DNA from: Propionibacteriaceae bacterium
GTDB taxonomy: Bacteria; Actinomycetota; Actinomycetes; Propionibacteriales; Propionibacteriaceae
DNA: 64,000 nucleotides
Direction: 5' to 3'
Assembly: GCA_009780915.1 (NCBI GenBank)
Contig: WQZD01000001.1
Location: 215,836-279,835, forward strand
Under the pieces are notes generated by a model, which saw only the letters and a program-made list of their open reading frames with translations, was not told where the DNA came from and did not search any database. Both the position numbers and the translations under genes were made by a program. Shown here one piece after another: positions 9,756 to 18,118 of the stretch; within the stretch, counting starts at the first letter, position 1, and each line of letters begins with the position of its first letter.

Positions 9756-9806
9756 GGGGGCACGAACTGCTGGTTGCGGGTGGGGAATCCAGCAGTTCGT
9801 GCCCCC
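9756..9806. repeat. Hairpin repeat, copy R2
   Basis: Perfect 18-base arms: GGGGGCACGAACTGCTGG at 9756-9773 and its complement at 9789-9806, around a 15-base loop. It may serve as a bidirectional terminator for the two converging genes, but the repetition of the arm sequence elsewhere argues that it is a dispersed element. Confidence 0.8.
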
Positions 9807-9968
9807 ATGGCGTCGATGACCCCCGATGCCCCCGTGGACCCCTGTGGAACCCTGTGGGGCACCGTGGACCCCGATGCCCCCGTGGAACCCTGTGGGACCC
9901 CGTTGACCCCGTGGGACCGCCATGATCCGCCGTGCGGCGGCACCACCCCCGAGGAGCCCCACCGGGTC

Positions 9969-12245
9969 TCACTGGCGGCAGACCGGGTACGCCCACTCGT
10001 GCTCCCCGGGCCCCACTGCGATGGTGGGGGACTCCGCGTGCCAGGGCAGACGCACATCGGCCGACGCGCCGGGGGGCACGATCACACGGATCCGCATCTC
10101 GTCCTCCTCGACGGCCCAGGAGACACCGGCCAGGCCCAGGGGAGTGATGTGGGAGGTCGAGGCGTGCGTGAGCCCGCCGCCGGGTTGTGGGGCGACAAGG
10201 ATCCGGCTCCATCCCGGCGCGGCCGACGACAGCCCGCCGACCACACGATGGATCCAGTCGGCGACCGCGCCCAGGGCGTAGTGGTTGAGCGAGGTCATGC
10301 CTGTGCGGTGGAGCCGCCCGTCGGGCAGGATCGCGTCCCACCTCTCCCAGATGGTGGTCGCGCCCATGGTGACCGGGTACAGGAACGAGGGGCACTGCGT
10401 CTGCATCAGCAGGGCGTACGCGCCGTCGAGGTGCCCGGTCTTGGTGAGCGCGTCGGCGATGAAGGGCGTCCCCGCGAAGCCGGACGAGATCGTGAACTGA
10501 CGTCCCGCCATCACGGAGTTCAGCCGCTTGCCGGCGTACTCCACCTGCTCGGGTTCGAGCAGGTCGAAGCAGATCGCCAGGGCGTACCCCGTCGAGGTCT
10601 CGCCCGCGACCACCCCGCGGGGGTCGACGTACGCCCCCTGGAACGCGGCGCGGACCCTGGCCGCCAGATCCGTGTAGTGGCGAGCCGCGTCCGTGTCGCC
10701 CACCAGGGTGGCGATGCTTGCCATCTGGGCGGTGGTACGGGCGTAGAACGCCTGGGCGACGAGGTACTTGTCTGTTTTCCCCTGGCCCGGCTCGCGCGGG
10801 GGCGCGTCGGGGTCGCACCAGTCTCCGTACTGGAAACCCGTGTTCCACAGGCCCGACTCGTCGAGCGACGACTCGACCTCGTCCACGTACGACCTCATGG
10901 CGGCCCAGCAGCGGCGCAGGACGTCCACCTGGCCCGACTCCTGGTACAGGGTCCAGGGGACATTGACGATGGCGTCCCCCCACAGGGCGGTCGGCTGGGA
11001 CGGACGGGGGTCGACCAGGGGCGCCGAGCGCGGCATGTTGCCGACCCGCTCCCGCTCGATCATCAGATCGGTGAGCCAGGACTCGACCACCGCCTGCACG
11101 TCGTACAGGTACGTGGCCGTGGGGATGAAGGCGTTGAGGTCGCCGGTCCAGCCCAGGCGCTCGTCGCGTTGGGGGCAGTCCGTGGGGATGCCCACGAAGT
11201 TGGATCTCATCGACCACACGACATTGCTATGGAACTGATCGAGCAGCGCGTGGGAGGACTCGAACCAGCCGTGGCGGGCCATGTCGGAATGGACGACGAC
11301 GGCACTGAAGTTGCTCAGGTCGAGGGCGCCTTTCCACCCTTCGACCTCAATGTAGCGGAACCCGTGGAAGGTGAATCGCGGCTCCCACTCCTCATGGTCG
11401 GCACCGGCGCAGATGTACCGGTCGGTGGCTTGGGCCGTACGGTTGGTCTCCCGTTCCAGGCTCCCCTCCGGTGTGAGCGCCTCCGCATGGCGGATGAGGA
11501 TGTCCTGGCCGCGTCGGGGCGTGTCGATGCTGAGGTGGGTCCACCCGGCGATGTTCTGGCCGAAGTCGATGATCCGGTGCCCGGCGGGGGAGGTGGTGAC
11601 GGCGACGGCGGGCAGGTGCTCGATGCGCCTGATCGGTGGCGCGGTGGCGAGGCGCAGGGTGTCCAGGTCCCAGTGGTAGTGGATCGCCGGTCCCCATTCA
11701 CGGTCGTCGAAGTCGGGGTCGCACCAGGTCGGGGATTCCAGCCGCGCGTCGAAGGTCTCCCCGTCGTAGAGGCCGTTCGCTCGTACGCCCTGGGTCCCCA
11801 CCCGCCAATCGGAGAGTTTCCAGGGCGCGGTGGATGGCTCGGTGACGATGGTGTGGGCACGGTCTGTGTGGTCGAGTTCCAGTTGCATGTACAACGCGGG
11901 GCGATCCGCGTAATGGTGGTTCACCTTGCTCCAGGTGAGCGCCCCCACGGCCCACCCTTCGCCGACGATCGCCCCGAGCACATTGTGCCCGGTGTGGATG
12001 AGCTCGGTCACGTCGTACTCGGACACCATCAGCCGTTCGCGGTAGGAGGTCCACCCTGGCGCCAACACCTGGTCGCCGATCCGCGAGCCGTTGAGGTACG
12101 GGTCGACGATGCCGAGGGCCGTGACGTAGAGGGTGGCACGCCGTGGGCGGTCCTCCACGAAGAACGGTCGCCGGAAGTACGGCGCCGGGTCCGACTCGGC
12201 ACACGCCCGAGAATGAGAAATGAACTGCCCCTGCCATGTCGGCAT
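9969..12245 (-). CDS. Alpha-L-rhamnosidase, glycoside hydrolase family 78
   Basis: 758 residues without a signal peptide, so probably intracellular and acting on imported rhamnosylated compounds. Domains in order: N-terminal beta domain with LYVTALGIVDPYLNGSRIGD; APGWTSYRERLMVSEYDVT; a second beta domain with IIDFGQNIAGW; then the (alpha/alpha)6 barrel with the family hallmark DCPQRDERLGWTGDLNAF near residue 376, carrying the catalytic acid residues. ALWGDAIVNVPWTLY and TSLNHYALGAVADWIHR complete the barrel, and a short beta domain closes the protein. It is read toward the hairpin repeats at 9.7 kb. A GH78 enzyme next to a Gfo/Idh-like gene suggests a small sugar-use locus. Confidence 0.93.
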   Translation of the reverse strand: MPTWQGQFISHSRACAESDPAPYFRRPFFVEDRPRRATLYVTALGIVDPYLNGSRIGDQVLAPGWTSYRERLMVSEYDVTELIHTGHNVLGAIVGEGWAVGALTWSKVNHHYADRPALYMQLELDHTDRAHTIVTEPSTAPWKLSDWRVGTQGVRANGLYDGETFDARLESPTWCDPDFDDREWGPAIHYHWDLDTLRLATAPPIRRIEHLPAVAVTTSPAGHRIIDFGQNIAGWTHLSIDTPRRGQDILIRHAEALTPEGSLERETNRTAQATDRYICAGADHEEWEPRFTFHGFRYIEVEGWKGALDLSNFSAVVVHSDMARHGWFESSHALLDQFHSNVVWSMRSNFVGIPTDCPQRDERLGWTGDLNAFIPTATYLYDVQAVVESWLTDLMIERERVGNMPRSAPLVDPRPSQPTALWGDAIVNVPWTLYQESGQVDVLRRCWAAMRSYVDEVESSLDESGLWNTGFQYGDWCDPDAPPREPGQGKTDKYLVAQAFYARTTAQMASIATLVGDTDAARHYTDLAARVRAAFQGAYVDPRGVVAGETSTGYALAICFDLLEPEQVEYAGKRLNSVMAGRQFTISSGFAGTPFIADALTKTGHLDGAYALLMQTQCPSFLYPVTMGATTIWERWDAILPDGRLHRTGMTSLNHYALGAVADWIHRVVGGLSSAAPGWSRILVAPQPGGGLTHASTSHITPLGLAGVSWAVEEDEMRIRVIVPPGASADVRLPWHAESPTIAVGPGEHEWAYPVCRQ

Positions 12246-12375
12246 AGCTACCTCCTCGCCGAGATATCGCGGTGGCTATGAGTCTAGTCCGGATTCCCGG
12301 ATCTCGGTTGAGTGGCGGCTCATGGTCGTAGGGGTGGGGGTGTTGGGGTGTTGGCCGTGGGGGGTGCTGATCGGG

Positions 12376-12460
12376 GTGGTGTTGGCCGGGGTGGTGTTGG
12401 CCGGGGTGGTGTTGGCCGGGGTGGTGTTGGCCGGGGTGGTGTTGACCGTGGTGCTGGCCG
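12376..12460. repeat. 15-bp tandem repeat (unit GGGGTGGTGTTGGCC)
   Basis: About five head-to-tail copies of GGGGTGGTGTTGGCC, the last ones drifting to GTGGTGCTGGCC. The copies are nearly identical, so the array is probably prone to slippage. It is non-coding in any convincing frame. Confidence 0.85.
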
Positions 12461-12490
12461 TGGTGCTGGCCGTGGGGGGGTATGGGCCGT

Positions 12491-12540
12491 GGGGGCGCGA
12501 ACCGTGGTTTTTCGGTCCGATATGCACGGTTCGTGCCCCC
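12491..12540. repeat. Hairpin repeat, copy R3
   Basis: Arms GGGGGCGCGAACCGTG (12491-12506) and CACGGTTCGTGCCCCC (12525-12540) pair over 16 positions, one of them G-U. The loop TTTTTCGGTCCGATATG is shared with copy R5. Confidence 0.8.
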
Positions 12541-12551
12541 GTGGATTTCGT

Positions 12552-12601
12552 GGGGGCACGAATCGTGCTTTTTCAGGGGGGAATGCACGGTTCGCGCCCC
12601 C
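12552..12601. repeat. Hairpin repeat, copy R4
   Basis: Arms GGGGGCACGAATCGTG (12552-12567) and CACGGTTCGCGCCCCC (12586-12601) pair with two imperfect positions. It lies 11 bases from R3, and both are followed by CGTGG. Confidence 0.75.
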
Positions 12602-12695
12602 GTGGTCTCTCGGCATCTGGGGAGCGGAGGGGTGGATGGGGGGATGTGAGGTGGATGGTCGGTGTTACGGTTCAAGCCGTGGGGGTATGGGCCGT

Positions 12696-12745
12696 GGGGG
12701 CGCGAACTGTGCTTTTTCGGTCCGATATGCACAGTTCGCGCCCCC
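12696..12745. repeat. Hairpin repeat, copy R5
   Basis: Perfect 16-base arms GGGGGCGCGAACTGTG (12696-12711) and complement (12730-12745). The loop is the same as in R3, and the flanks GCCGT and CGTGG are also shared with R3, so the repeat unit extends beyond the stem. Confidence 0.8.
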
Positions 12746-12851
12746 GTGGCGTTCAGGGCGTCCTGCCGTCTCGGCGTCTAGGACGTCTCGCCGTCTCGGA
12801 GTCCAGGGTGTCCCGCCGTCTCGCCGTTTCAGTGAGTGGAGGTACGCCCCC

Positions 12852-14156
12852 TCAGGGGTCGACCACCACGCTGCGGTCCTCTCGTACGGCGGTGCTGATC
12901 GCCATCGACAGACGATGGTCGAACAGGGCCAGGTCGAGTGGTCCGGGGGGCGGCGCCGTGCCGCCCACCCACGACGCCATGTGTGTCATGACGGCGGCGA
13001 ACGCGAGTTCCTCGTCGTTCCAGTCCTGGCTGGGCCACGGGTTGGTCCACAGGACCACCTCGCCGAGCAGGATACGGTCTTCCGGGGCGTCCGACGATCG
13101 GGGGTCCCGGCGAAGGTACGTCGTCGTGATCAGCCCGTCCGAACCGAGCCGGACGACCTGGTCGCCGCTGATGTGTCCCGAGGACCCGCGTACGAGCAGC
13201 CGCGGGGACCCGCGTGGGACGCCCCCCGAGCCCCCACGTACTGAGCCCCCGCGTGTCACGGGCGTCGGGGATGCTCCGGTCCCAGACCCCTCACTCACAT
13301 CGATGAGCGCGCTGCGTCCGTCGGCGACATCCACCGATGCCACCGTCAGGTCGCTGGGCCGGGGCGAGTCCCAGGTCCAGGGGTGCGAGGCCGACACGGG
13401 CGCGGCGGTGGAGAAACGGTGGACCTGCACCACCGCGCGCTGGCGAGACACGCCCAGATAGGCCCGAACCAGGGGCACAGCATGCTGGACGGGCGTGGAC
13501 CACACTTGGACCTCCTCGACAGTGCCGATCATCCCCGTACCGCCTGCCCCCGAACCGATCATCCCCGCGCCGCTCACCCCCGTACTGCTCATCCCCGCGC
13601 CGCCCGCCCCCGAACCGATCATCCCCGTACCGCTCATCCCCGTACTGCTCACCCCCGTACTGCTCACCCCCGCGCCGCTCACCCCCGCGCCGCTCACCCC
13701 CGCGCCGCTCACCCCCGAACCGCTCGCCCCCGCGCCGATCACGCCCATACCCCCCGCACCCATACTCCCCGCACCCGACCCAATCGCACACAACCGGGCC
13801 ACATGCTCGGGCATCCACACCGACGGATCACAGACCTGGACCAAGCCCGTACTCGCGAGATCGGCACCGCGAGCAAGCGCGCTCAGACCGCCCGCGACAG
13901 GGGCCAGGGACAGGACGGGCACCCCCATCGTGACAGCCGTACGTGCCACCGCCCCGGCGGAAGCCGATGGCGCGAAGCTGAGGAGGAAGTCGGGACGGCA
14001 CGCTTCCACGCACGCCGCCACGTCGGTGAACACGGGAATCGTCGCTGTCCGTTCGCGGCGCAGGACCAAGCCGATGCGGTCCAGGGACGGGATCGCGCCC
14101 ACCACTTTTCGTACACTATGGAAGCTGTGCCCCACGCCGACTTGCACGAACCTCAT
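12852..14156 (-). CDS. Gfo/Idh/MocA-like oxidoreductase with an internal glycine-rich repeat insertion
   Basis: 434 residues. The start MRFVQVGVGHSFHSVRKVV is a Rossmann-type dinucleotide-binding beginning, and FTDVAACVEACRPDFLLSFAPSASAGA matches the second half of a Gfo/Idh/MocA N-domain. From about residue 127 to 212 it is interrupted by pentapeptide repeats such as SGAGV, SSTGV and SGTGM, encoded by 15-bp DNA repeats. The fold then resumes with GTVEEVQVWSTPVQHAVPLVRAYLG and a C-terminal beta domain. No Shine-Dalgarno site precedes the ATG; TACTAG ten bases upstream could be the -10 of a leaderless transcript. Substrate is unknown; a sugar role is suggested only by the rhamnosidase downstream on the same strand. 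Confidence 0.65.
   Translation of the reverse strand: MRFVQVGVGHSFHSVRKVVGAIPSLDRIGLVLRRERTATIPVFTDVAACVEACRPDFLLSFAPSASAGAVARTAVTMGVPVLSLAPVAGGLSALARGADLASTGLVQVCDPSVWMPEHVARLCAIGSGAGSMGAGGMGVIGAGASGSGVSGAGVSGAGVSGAGVSSTGVSSTGMSGTGMIGSGAGGAGMSSTGVSGAGMIGSGAGGTGMIGTVEEVQVWSTPVQHAVPLVRAYLGVSRQRAVVQVHRFSTAAPVSASHPWTWDSPRPSDLTVASVDVADGRSALIDVSEGSGTGASPTPVTRGGSVRGGSGGVPRGSPRLLVRGSSGHISGDQVVRLGSDGLITTTYLRRDPRSSDAPEDRILLGEVVLWTNPWPSQDWNDEELAFAAVMTHMASWVGGTAPPPGPLDLALFDHRLSMAISTAVREDRSVVVDP
13518..13772. repeat. 15-bp in-frame minisatellite inside the oxidoreductase gene
   Basis: About 17 units of 15 bases, for example CCCGTACCGCTCATC and CCCGCGCCGCTCACC on the plus strand. Each unit encodes five residues, so gain or loss of units would keep the reading frame. 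The copies differ at two or three positions. Confidence 0.85.
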
Positions 14157-14288
14157 GGGACAAGGCTAGTACGAAAAAACAACCCCAGCTATCGCAATTT
14201 CAACGTTCGTCGTATTGCCTACTGAGACGATGTGCGCGTGGGCCCCTACCGATTTCCGCCTGGCTATCAATCGTGGTTGGATAGAACT

Positions 14289-15788
14289 ATGAGTCCGCGA
14301 AAGATTGGTGTTACTGAGCTCGCCTTGCGCGATGCCCATCAGAGCCTCCTTGCCACCCGTATGGCCACCGAAGACATGGTCGGCGCATGCGAAGACATTG
14401 ATAAGGCTGGTTACTGGTCGGTTGAGTGCTGGGGGGGAGCCACCTACGATTCCTGCATCCGCTTCCTTAACGAGGATCCGTGGGTCAGGTTACGCACCTT
14501 CCGCGAGTTGATGCCCAACTCGCGGTTGCAGATGCTGCTGCGCGGCCAGAACCTCCTTGGTTATCGCCATTACGAGGACATGGTCGTCGAGAAGTTTGTG
14601 GAGAAATCGGCTGAGAACGGCATGGACGTCTTCCGTGTCTTCGACGCCGTCAACGATCCGCGCAACATGGCCAAGGCCATGCAGGCGGTCGCGAAGACGG
14701 GCAAACACGCCCAAGGGACGATCTGCTACACCATCTCGCCGGTTCACACCGTCGAGGGGTACGTGAAGCTGGCCGGCCAGCTGCTCGACATGGGCGCCCA
14801 GTCCATCGCCCTGAAAGACATGGCGGCGCTGCTCAAGCCGCAACCGGCGTACGACATCATCCGCGGGATCAAAGAGACCTACGGTGAAGACACCCAGATC
14901 AACGTCCACTGCCACTCAACGTCCGGTGTGACGCTGGTGACGCTGCAGAAGGCCATCGAGGCCGGCGCCGACGTGGTCGACACTGCTATCTCGTCGCTGA
15001 GCTTGGGTCCGGGCCACAACCCCACGGAGTCCTTCGTGGAGATGCTGGAAGGCACGCAGTTCACGACCGACCTGGACATGTCCCGGTTGCTCAAGATCCG
15101 CGACCACTTCGCCAAGATCCGTCCCCGGTACGAGGAGTTCGAGTCGGCGATCCTCGTCGACACCGACATCTTCACCTCGCAGATCCCCGGCGGCATGCTC
15201 TCCAACATGGAGTCGCAGCTGAAGGGGCAGGGCGCAGGCGACAAGACCAAGGAAGTCATGGAGGAAGTGCCGATCGTCAAGGCTGACGCCGGGCATCCTC
15301 CGCTGGTCACCCCGACGTCCCAGATCGTGGGCACGCAGGCCGTGTTCAACGTTCTGTTCGGTCGCTACCAGAAGATGACAGCCGAGTTCGCCGACCTGGT
15401 TCTGGGGTACTACGGCCATACCTTGGGCGAGGTCAACCCCGAGGTCGTCGCCATCGCGGAGGCCCAGACGGGCAAGCCCCGGATCACCGGGCGTCCCGCC
15501 GACCTGCTCAAGCCCGAATGGGACACGCTGGTCGCCAAGACGAAGTCTCTGGAGGGCAGCGACGGAACCGATGAGGACGTCCTGACCTACGCCATGTTCC
15601 CCCCTGTCGCGCCGGAGTTCTTCAAGCACCGCGCCGAGGGTCCGAAGTCCGTGGCGAAGTCCGCGGCGCAGTTGGCGGCCGAGAAGGAAGCCAAGGCGAC
15701 CGGAGCTGCCACCTCGTCGGTGGGCGCCATCACGTACAACGTGTCGTTGGGTGGTCGTACGCACACGGTGAAGGTTGAGAGGGCCTGA
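14289..15788 (+). CDS. Methylmalonyl-CoA carboxyltransferase (transcarboxylase) 5S subunit
   Basis: 499 residues. It transfers the carboxyl group between carboxybiotin on the 1.3S subunit and pyruvate, forming oxaloacetate in the Wood-Werkman cycle. The TIM-barrel core is near-identical to the propionibacterial enzyme: TELALRDAHQSLLATRM (metal-binding aspartate), CWGGATYDSCIRFLNEDPW, SIALKDMAALLKP with the lysine that is carbamylated in this family, and the metal-binding HCHST near residue 218. ATG 14289 (MSPRKIG) is chosen because known 5S subunits begin MSPR; an in-frame extension to 14232 is unlikely. The ribosome site is weak. The 12S gene follows after three bases. Confidence 0.96.
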   Translation: MSPRKIGVTELALRDAHQSLLATRMATEDMVGACEDIDKAGYWSVECWGGATYDSCIRFLNEDPWVRLRTFRELMPNSRLQMLLRGQNLLGYRHYEDMVVEKFVEKSAENGMDVFRVFDAVNDPRNMAKAMQAVAKTGKHAQGTICYTISPVHTVEGYVKLAGQLLDMGAQSIALKDMAALLKPQPAYDIIRGIKETYGEDTQINVHCHSTSGVTLVTLQKAIEAGADVVDTAISSLSLGPGHNPTESFVEMLEGTQFTTDLDMSRLLKIRDHFAKIRPRYEEFESAILVDTDIFTSQIPGGMLSNMESQLKGQGAGDKTKEVMEEVPIVKADAGHPPLVTPTSQIVGTQAVFNVLFGRYQKMTAEFADLVLGYYGHTLGEVNPEVVAIAEAQTGKPRITGRPADLLKPEWDTLVAKTKSLEGSDGTDEDVLTYAMFPPVAPEFFKHRAEGPKSVAKSAAQLAAEKEAKATGAATSSVGAITYNVSLGGRTHTVKVERA

Positions 15789-15791
15789 GCC

Positions 15792-17345
15792 ATGACAGCG
15801 AAAGACATGGCCGAGCTCGTCGCCGAGCTCGCTGAGAAGAGGGCGACGACTCAACTCGGCGGCGGAACCGCTCGTTTGGAGAAGCAGCGCGCCGGAGGGA
15901 AGAGGACCGCTCGCGAGCGGCTCGACATCCTCCTCGACGAAGGCAGTTTCCAAGAGGTGGGGATCTTCAGAAAGAACCGCACCGTCACCTTCGGAATGGA
16001 CAAGGCCGACCCTCCCGCCGAGGGCGTGGTCACCGGCGCGGGCACCGTACGCGGACGCCCGGTCAACGTCGCCAGCCAGGACTTCACCGTCATGGGCGGG
16101 TCCGCGGGCGAGATGCACTCGGTCAAGGTGGTCGCCATGATGGAGGCCGCCTTGCAGAACGGCAACCCGTTCGTGTTCATCAACGACTCCGGCGGCGCGC
16201 GCGTCCAAGAGGGCATCGACTCCCTGTCTGGGTACGGCATGGTGTTCTACGCCAACGTCAAACTCTCCGGCGTGGTCCCTCAGATCTCGGTGATCTGCGG
16301 TCCCTGTGCGGGCGGCGCGGCGTACTCCCCGGCCCTGACCGACTTCATCATCCAGACCCGCAAGGCCTACATGTTCATCACCGGGCCGAACGTCATCAAG
16401 CAGGTGACGGGCGAGGATGTGACGCAAGAGGCGCTCGGTGGCGCGGACGCGCACATGCAGAAGTCGGGCGTCATCCACTTCGTGGCGGACGACGACGACC
16501 AGGCGCTGTTGATCGCACAGAAGCTGCTGAGCTTCCTGCCGCAGAACAACTCCGAAGAGCCGCCCATCGTCGATCCCGACATGAACGTCGAACCCGATCT
16601 GTCCCTGCGCGACCTCGTGCCGCTGCAGGCGACCAAGGGGTACGACGTGCGCGACGTGATCCGCAAACTCGTCGACCGTGAGGACTTCCTGGAGGTCCAC
16701 GCCCAGTACGCCATGAACATCGTGGTGGGCTTCGGGCGCATCTGCGGCCGCACGGTCGGGTTCGTGGCCAACCAACCCTCCGTCATGGCGGGCGTCTTGG
16801 ACATCAACTCCTCCGACAAGGGGTCGCGGTTCGTACGTTTCTGCGACTCGTTCAACATCCCCATCGTCACCCTCGTGGACGTGCCGGGCTTCCTGCCCGG
16901 CGTCTCCCAGGAGCACGGCGGCATCATCCGCCATGGCGCCAAGATGTTGTTCGCGTACTCCGCCTGCACGGTGCCGCTGATCACGGTGACCCTGCGCAAG
17001 GCCTATGGTGGCGCCTACCTCGCCATGGCCTCGCGGGACCTGGGCGCCGACGCGGCGTTCGCGTGGCCGACGGCTGAGATCGCCGTCATGGGTGCCGAAG
17101 GCGCGGCAGCGGTCGTCTTCGCCCGTGAGATCAAGGAGGCCGAGGATCCCGACGCCAAGCGCCTGGAGATGATCGAGTCCTACCGCGACACGTTCGCCAC
17201 GCCGTTCATGGCCGCCTCGCGCGGGCTCGTCGATGACATCATCGACCCGGCCGACACGAGGGCGAAGGTCGCGTTCGCACTGGAGCAGTTGGCTGGCAAG
17301 CGCAAGATCCGACCGGCCAAAAAGCACGGGGTCTTCCCCAGCTAG
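15792..17345 (+). CDS. Methylmalonyl-CoA carboxyltransferase 12S subunit
   Basis: 517 residues with a tandem crotonase-type carboxyltransferase fold like propionyl-CoA carboxylase beta. It moves the carboxyl group from methylmalonyl-CoA to biotin. Visible landmarks are ASQDFTVMGGSAGEMHSVKV, DSGGARVQEGIDSLSGYG near residue 131, GPCAGGAAYSPALTDFI (oxyanion glycine pair), VANQPSVMAGVLDINSSDK, DVPGFLPGVSQEHGGIIRHG in the second half, and the conserved end RPAKKHG. It starts three bases after the 5S stop and is followed after 17 bases by the small subunit gene. Confidence 0.96.
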   Translation: MTAKDMAELVAELAEKRATTQLGGGTARLEKQRAGGKRTARERLDILLDEGSFQEVGIFRKNRTVTFGMDKADPPAEGVVTGAGTVRGRPVNVASQDFTVMGGSAGEMHSVKVVAMMEAALQNGNPFVFINDSGGARVQEGIDSLSGYGMVFYANVKLSGVVPQISVICGPCAGGAAYSPALTDFIIQTRKAYMFITGPNVIKQVTGEDVTQEALGGADAHMQKSGVIHFVADDDDQALLIAQKLLSFLPQNNSEEPPIVDPDMNVEPDLSLRDLVPLQATKGYDVRDVIRKLVDREDFLEVHAQYAMNIVVGFGRICGRTVGFVANQPSVMAGVLDINSSDKGSRFVRFCDSFNIPIVTLVDVPGFLPGVSQEHGGIIRHGAKMLFAYSACTVPLITVTLRKAYGGAYLAMASRDLGADAAFAWPTAEIAVMGAEGAAAVVFAREIKEAEDPDAKRLEMIESYRDTFATPFMAASRGLVDDIIDPADTRAKVAFALEQLAGKRKIRPAKKHGVFPS

Positions 17346-17362
17346 ATTGAGAGGAAACTGCG

Positions 17363-17617
17363 ATGAATCAAGATCAACAACTGCTCGATCTGGTCAAGAC
17401 CCTGTCAGGCCGCATCCAGGCCATGGAGAAACAGATCACGTCCTTGAAGCTCGTCAACGCCCAAGATGTGCCGGAAGAGGTCATGGTCGCTATCGCGGCC
17501 GGGGTCGCGGCGTACCTGGGGTACGAAGGCGAGAAGCAACAAACCCGATTTGCACCGGTGCCCAAGTGGACCAAGGGCACTCGGATCGCCCAACTGAACC
17601 ACACACCCGTACGGTGA
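17363..17617 (+). CDS. Small transcarboxylase-operon protein
   Basis: 84 residues between the 12S and 1.3S genes. The N-terminal third is a predicted coiled coil (LLDLVKTLSGRIQAMEKQITSL), followed by PEEVMVAIAAGVAAYLGYEGE and a basic tail. The middle segment resembles short helices in small accessory subunits of biotin-dependent decarboxylases. GAGAGGAAA at 17349-17357 sets the start. Its position suggests an assembly or stabilising subunit of the transcarboxylase or a related decarboxylase; it has no motif of an enzyme. Function is inferred only from context. Confidence 0.7.
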   Translation: MNQDQQLLDLVKTLSGRIQAMEKQITSLKLVNAQDVPEEVMVAIAAGVAAYLGYEGEKQQTRFAPVPKWTKGTRIAQLNHTPVR

Positions 17618-17633
17618 TCACAGGAGGAATGAA

Positions 17634-17984
17634 ATGAAACTGAAGGTAACTGTCAACCAGATCCCGTACGAGGTCGAGGTTGAGGTCGACCGCACCCCGG
17701 CGGGGTTGCCCCCGGTGTTCATCGGCGGCGGGCAAGGCGGTCCGGCGGTGCCCGTGCACCAAGCCGGGAAAGACGTGATCGCCCCGTTGGCCGGGTCGGT
17801 ACGCAAGATCCTGGTCGAGAAGGGCACGGCGGTCAAGGAGGGCCAGGTCGTGGCCATCCTCGAAGCCATGAAGATGGAGACGGAGATCACGTCCTCGTAT
17901 ACCGGGCGCGTGTCGGCGGTCAAGGTCGAGGTCGGCGCCGCCGTCCAAGGCGGCGACCCCATCATGGAGATCGAACCGTCCTAA
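17634..17984 (+). CDS. Methylmalonyl-CoA carboxyltransferase 1.3S biotin carrier subunit
   Basis: 116 residues. A short beta start (MKLKVTVNQIPYEVEVEVD), a glycine-rich linker (near residues 31-45), then the biotinyl domain with APLAGSVRKILVEKGTAVKEGQ and the biotinylation site EAMKMETEI near residue 81, where the lysine receives biotin. It shuttles carboxyl groups between the 5S and 12S subunits. AGGAGG at 17622-17627 precedes the ATG. It is the last gene of the operon; a strong hairpin follows 48 bases after the stop. Confidence 0.96.
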   Translation: MKLKVTVNQIPYEVEVEVDRTPAGLPPVFIGGGQGGPAVPVHQAGKDVIAPLAGSVRKILVEKGTAVKEGQVVAILEAMKMETEITSSYTGRVSAVKVEVGAAVQGGDPIMEIEPS

Positions 17985-18032
17985 CACCCATCGGATCAGG
18001 CGGCCGGCACCCCTGATCCGTTCACACACGAT

Positions 18033-18070
18033 ATGCGGCCTGCGCCCTCTTCCGGGGGCGCAGGCCGCAT
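18033..18070 (+). terminator. Rho-independent-type terminator after the transcarboxylase operon
   Basis: Perfect 15-base stem ATGCGGCCTGCGCCC (18033-18047) with its complement at 18056-18070 and an 8-base loop, followed by only a short TT. It marks the border with the accessory island. Confidence 0.88.
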
Positions 18071-18118
18071 TTATGGGTAGGTTCTGCGCGGAAGGCGGGC
18101 GTGGGCGTGGAGTGGTGA

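Larger units (their letters stand above)
9659..9968. other. Non-coding stretch with hairpin repeats and a low-complexity tract
   Basis: Lies between convergent genes. It holds two members of the hairpin family described separately (9693-9741 and 9756-9806). From about 9815 to 9925 it is a degenerate tandem of the unit CCCCGTGGACCC/CCCTGTGGAACC. No coding frame in it is convincing. Confidence 0.6.
12246..12851. other. 606-base non-coding stretch rich in repeats
   Basis: Between two genes on the minus strand. It contains five copies of a 15-bp tandem repeat (about 12376-12460), three hairpin repeats R3-R5 (12491-12745), and imperfect repeats of the form CCGTCTCGGCGTC (about 12766-12835). No coding frame looks real. 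The promoter of the rhamnosidase gene should lie at its left end, where GGAGG on the minus strand (12250-12254) precedes the start. Confidence 0.6.

Noticed and set aside
9660..12281. An 873-codon open frame on the plus strand opposite the rhamnosidase gene
   Set aside because: It is a by-product of high GC at third codon positions; the minus strand encodes a complete GH78 enzyme and the plus-strand product has no recognisable domain.
12370..13772. Possible CRISPR array because of repeated short units
   Set aside because: The units are head-to-tail 15-mers without spacers, and one set is part of a coding sequence; no cas genes nearby.
14916..17327. A roughly 800-codon frame on the minus strand opposite the transcarboxylase genes
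   Set aside because: The plus strand encodes unmistakable 5S and 12S subunits; the reverse frame is rich in His, Arg, Gly and Asp and has no motif.
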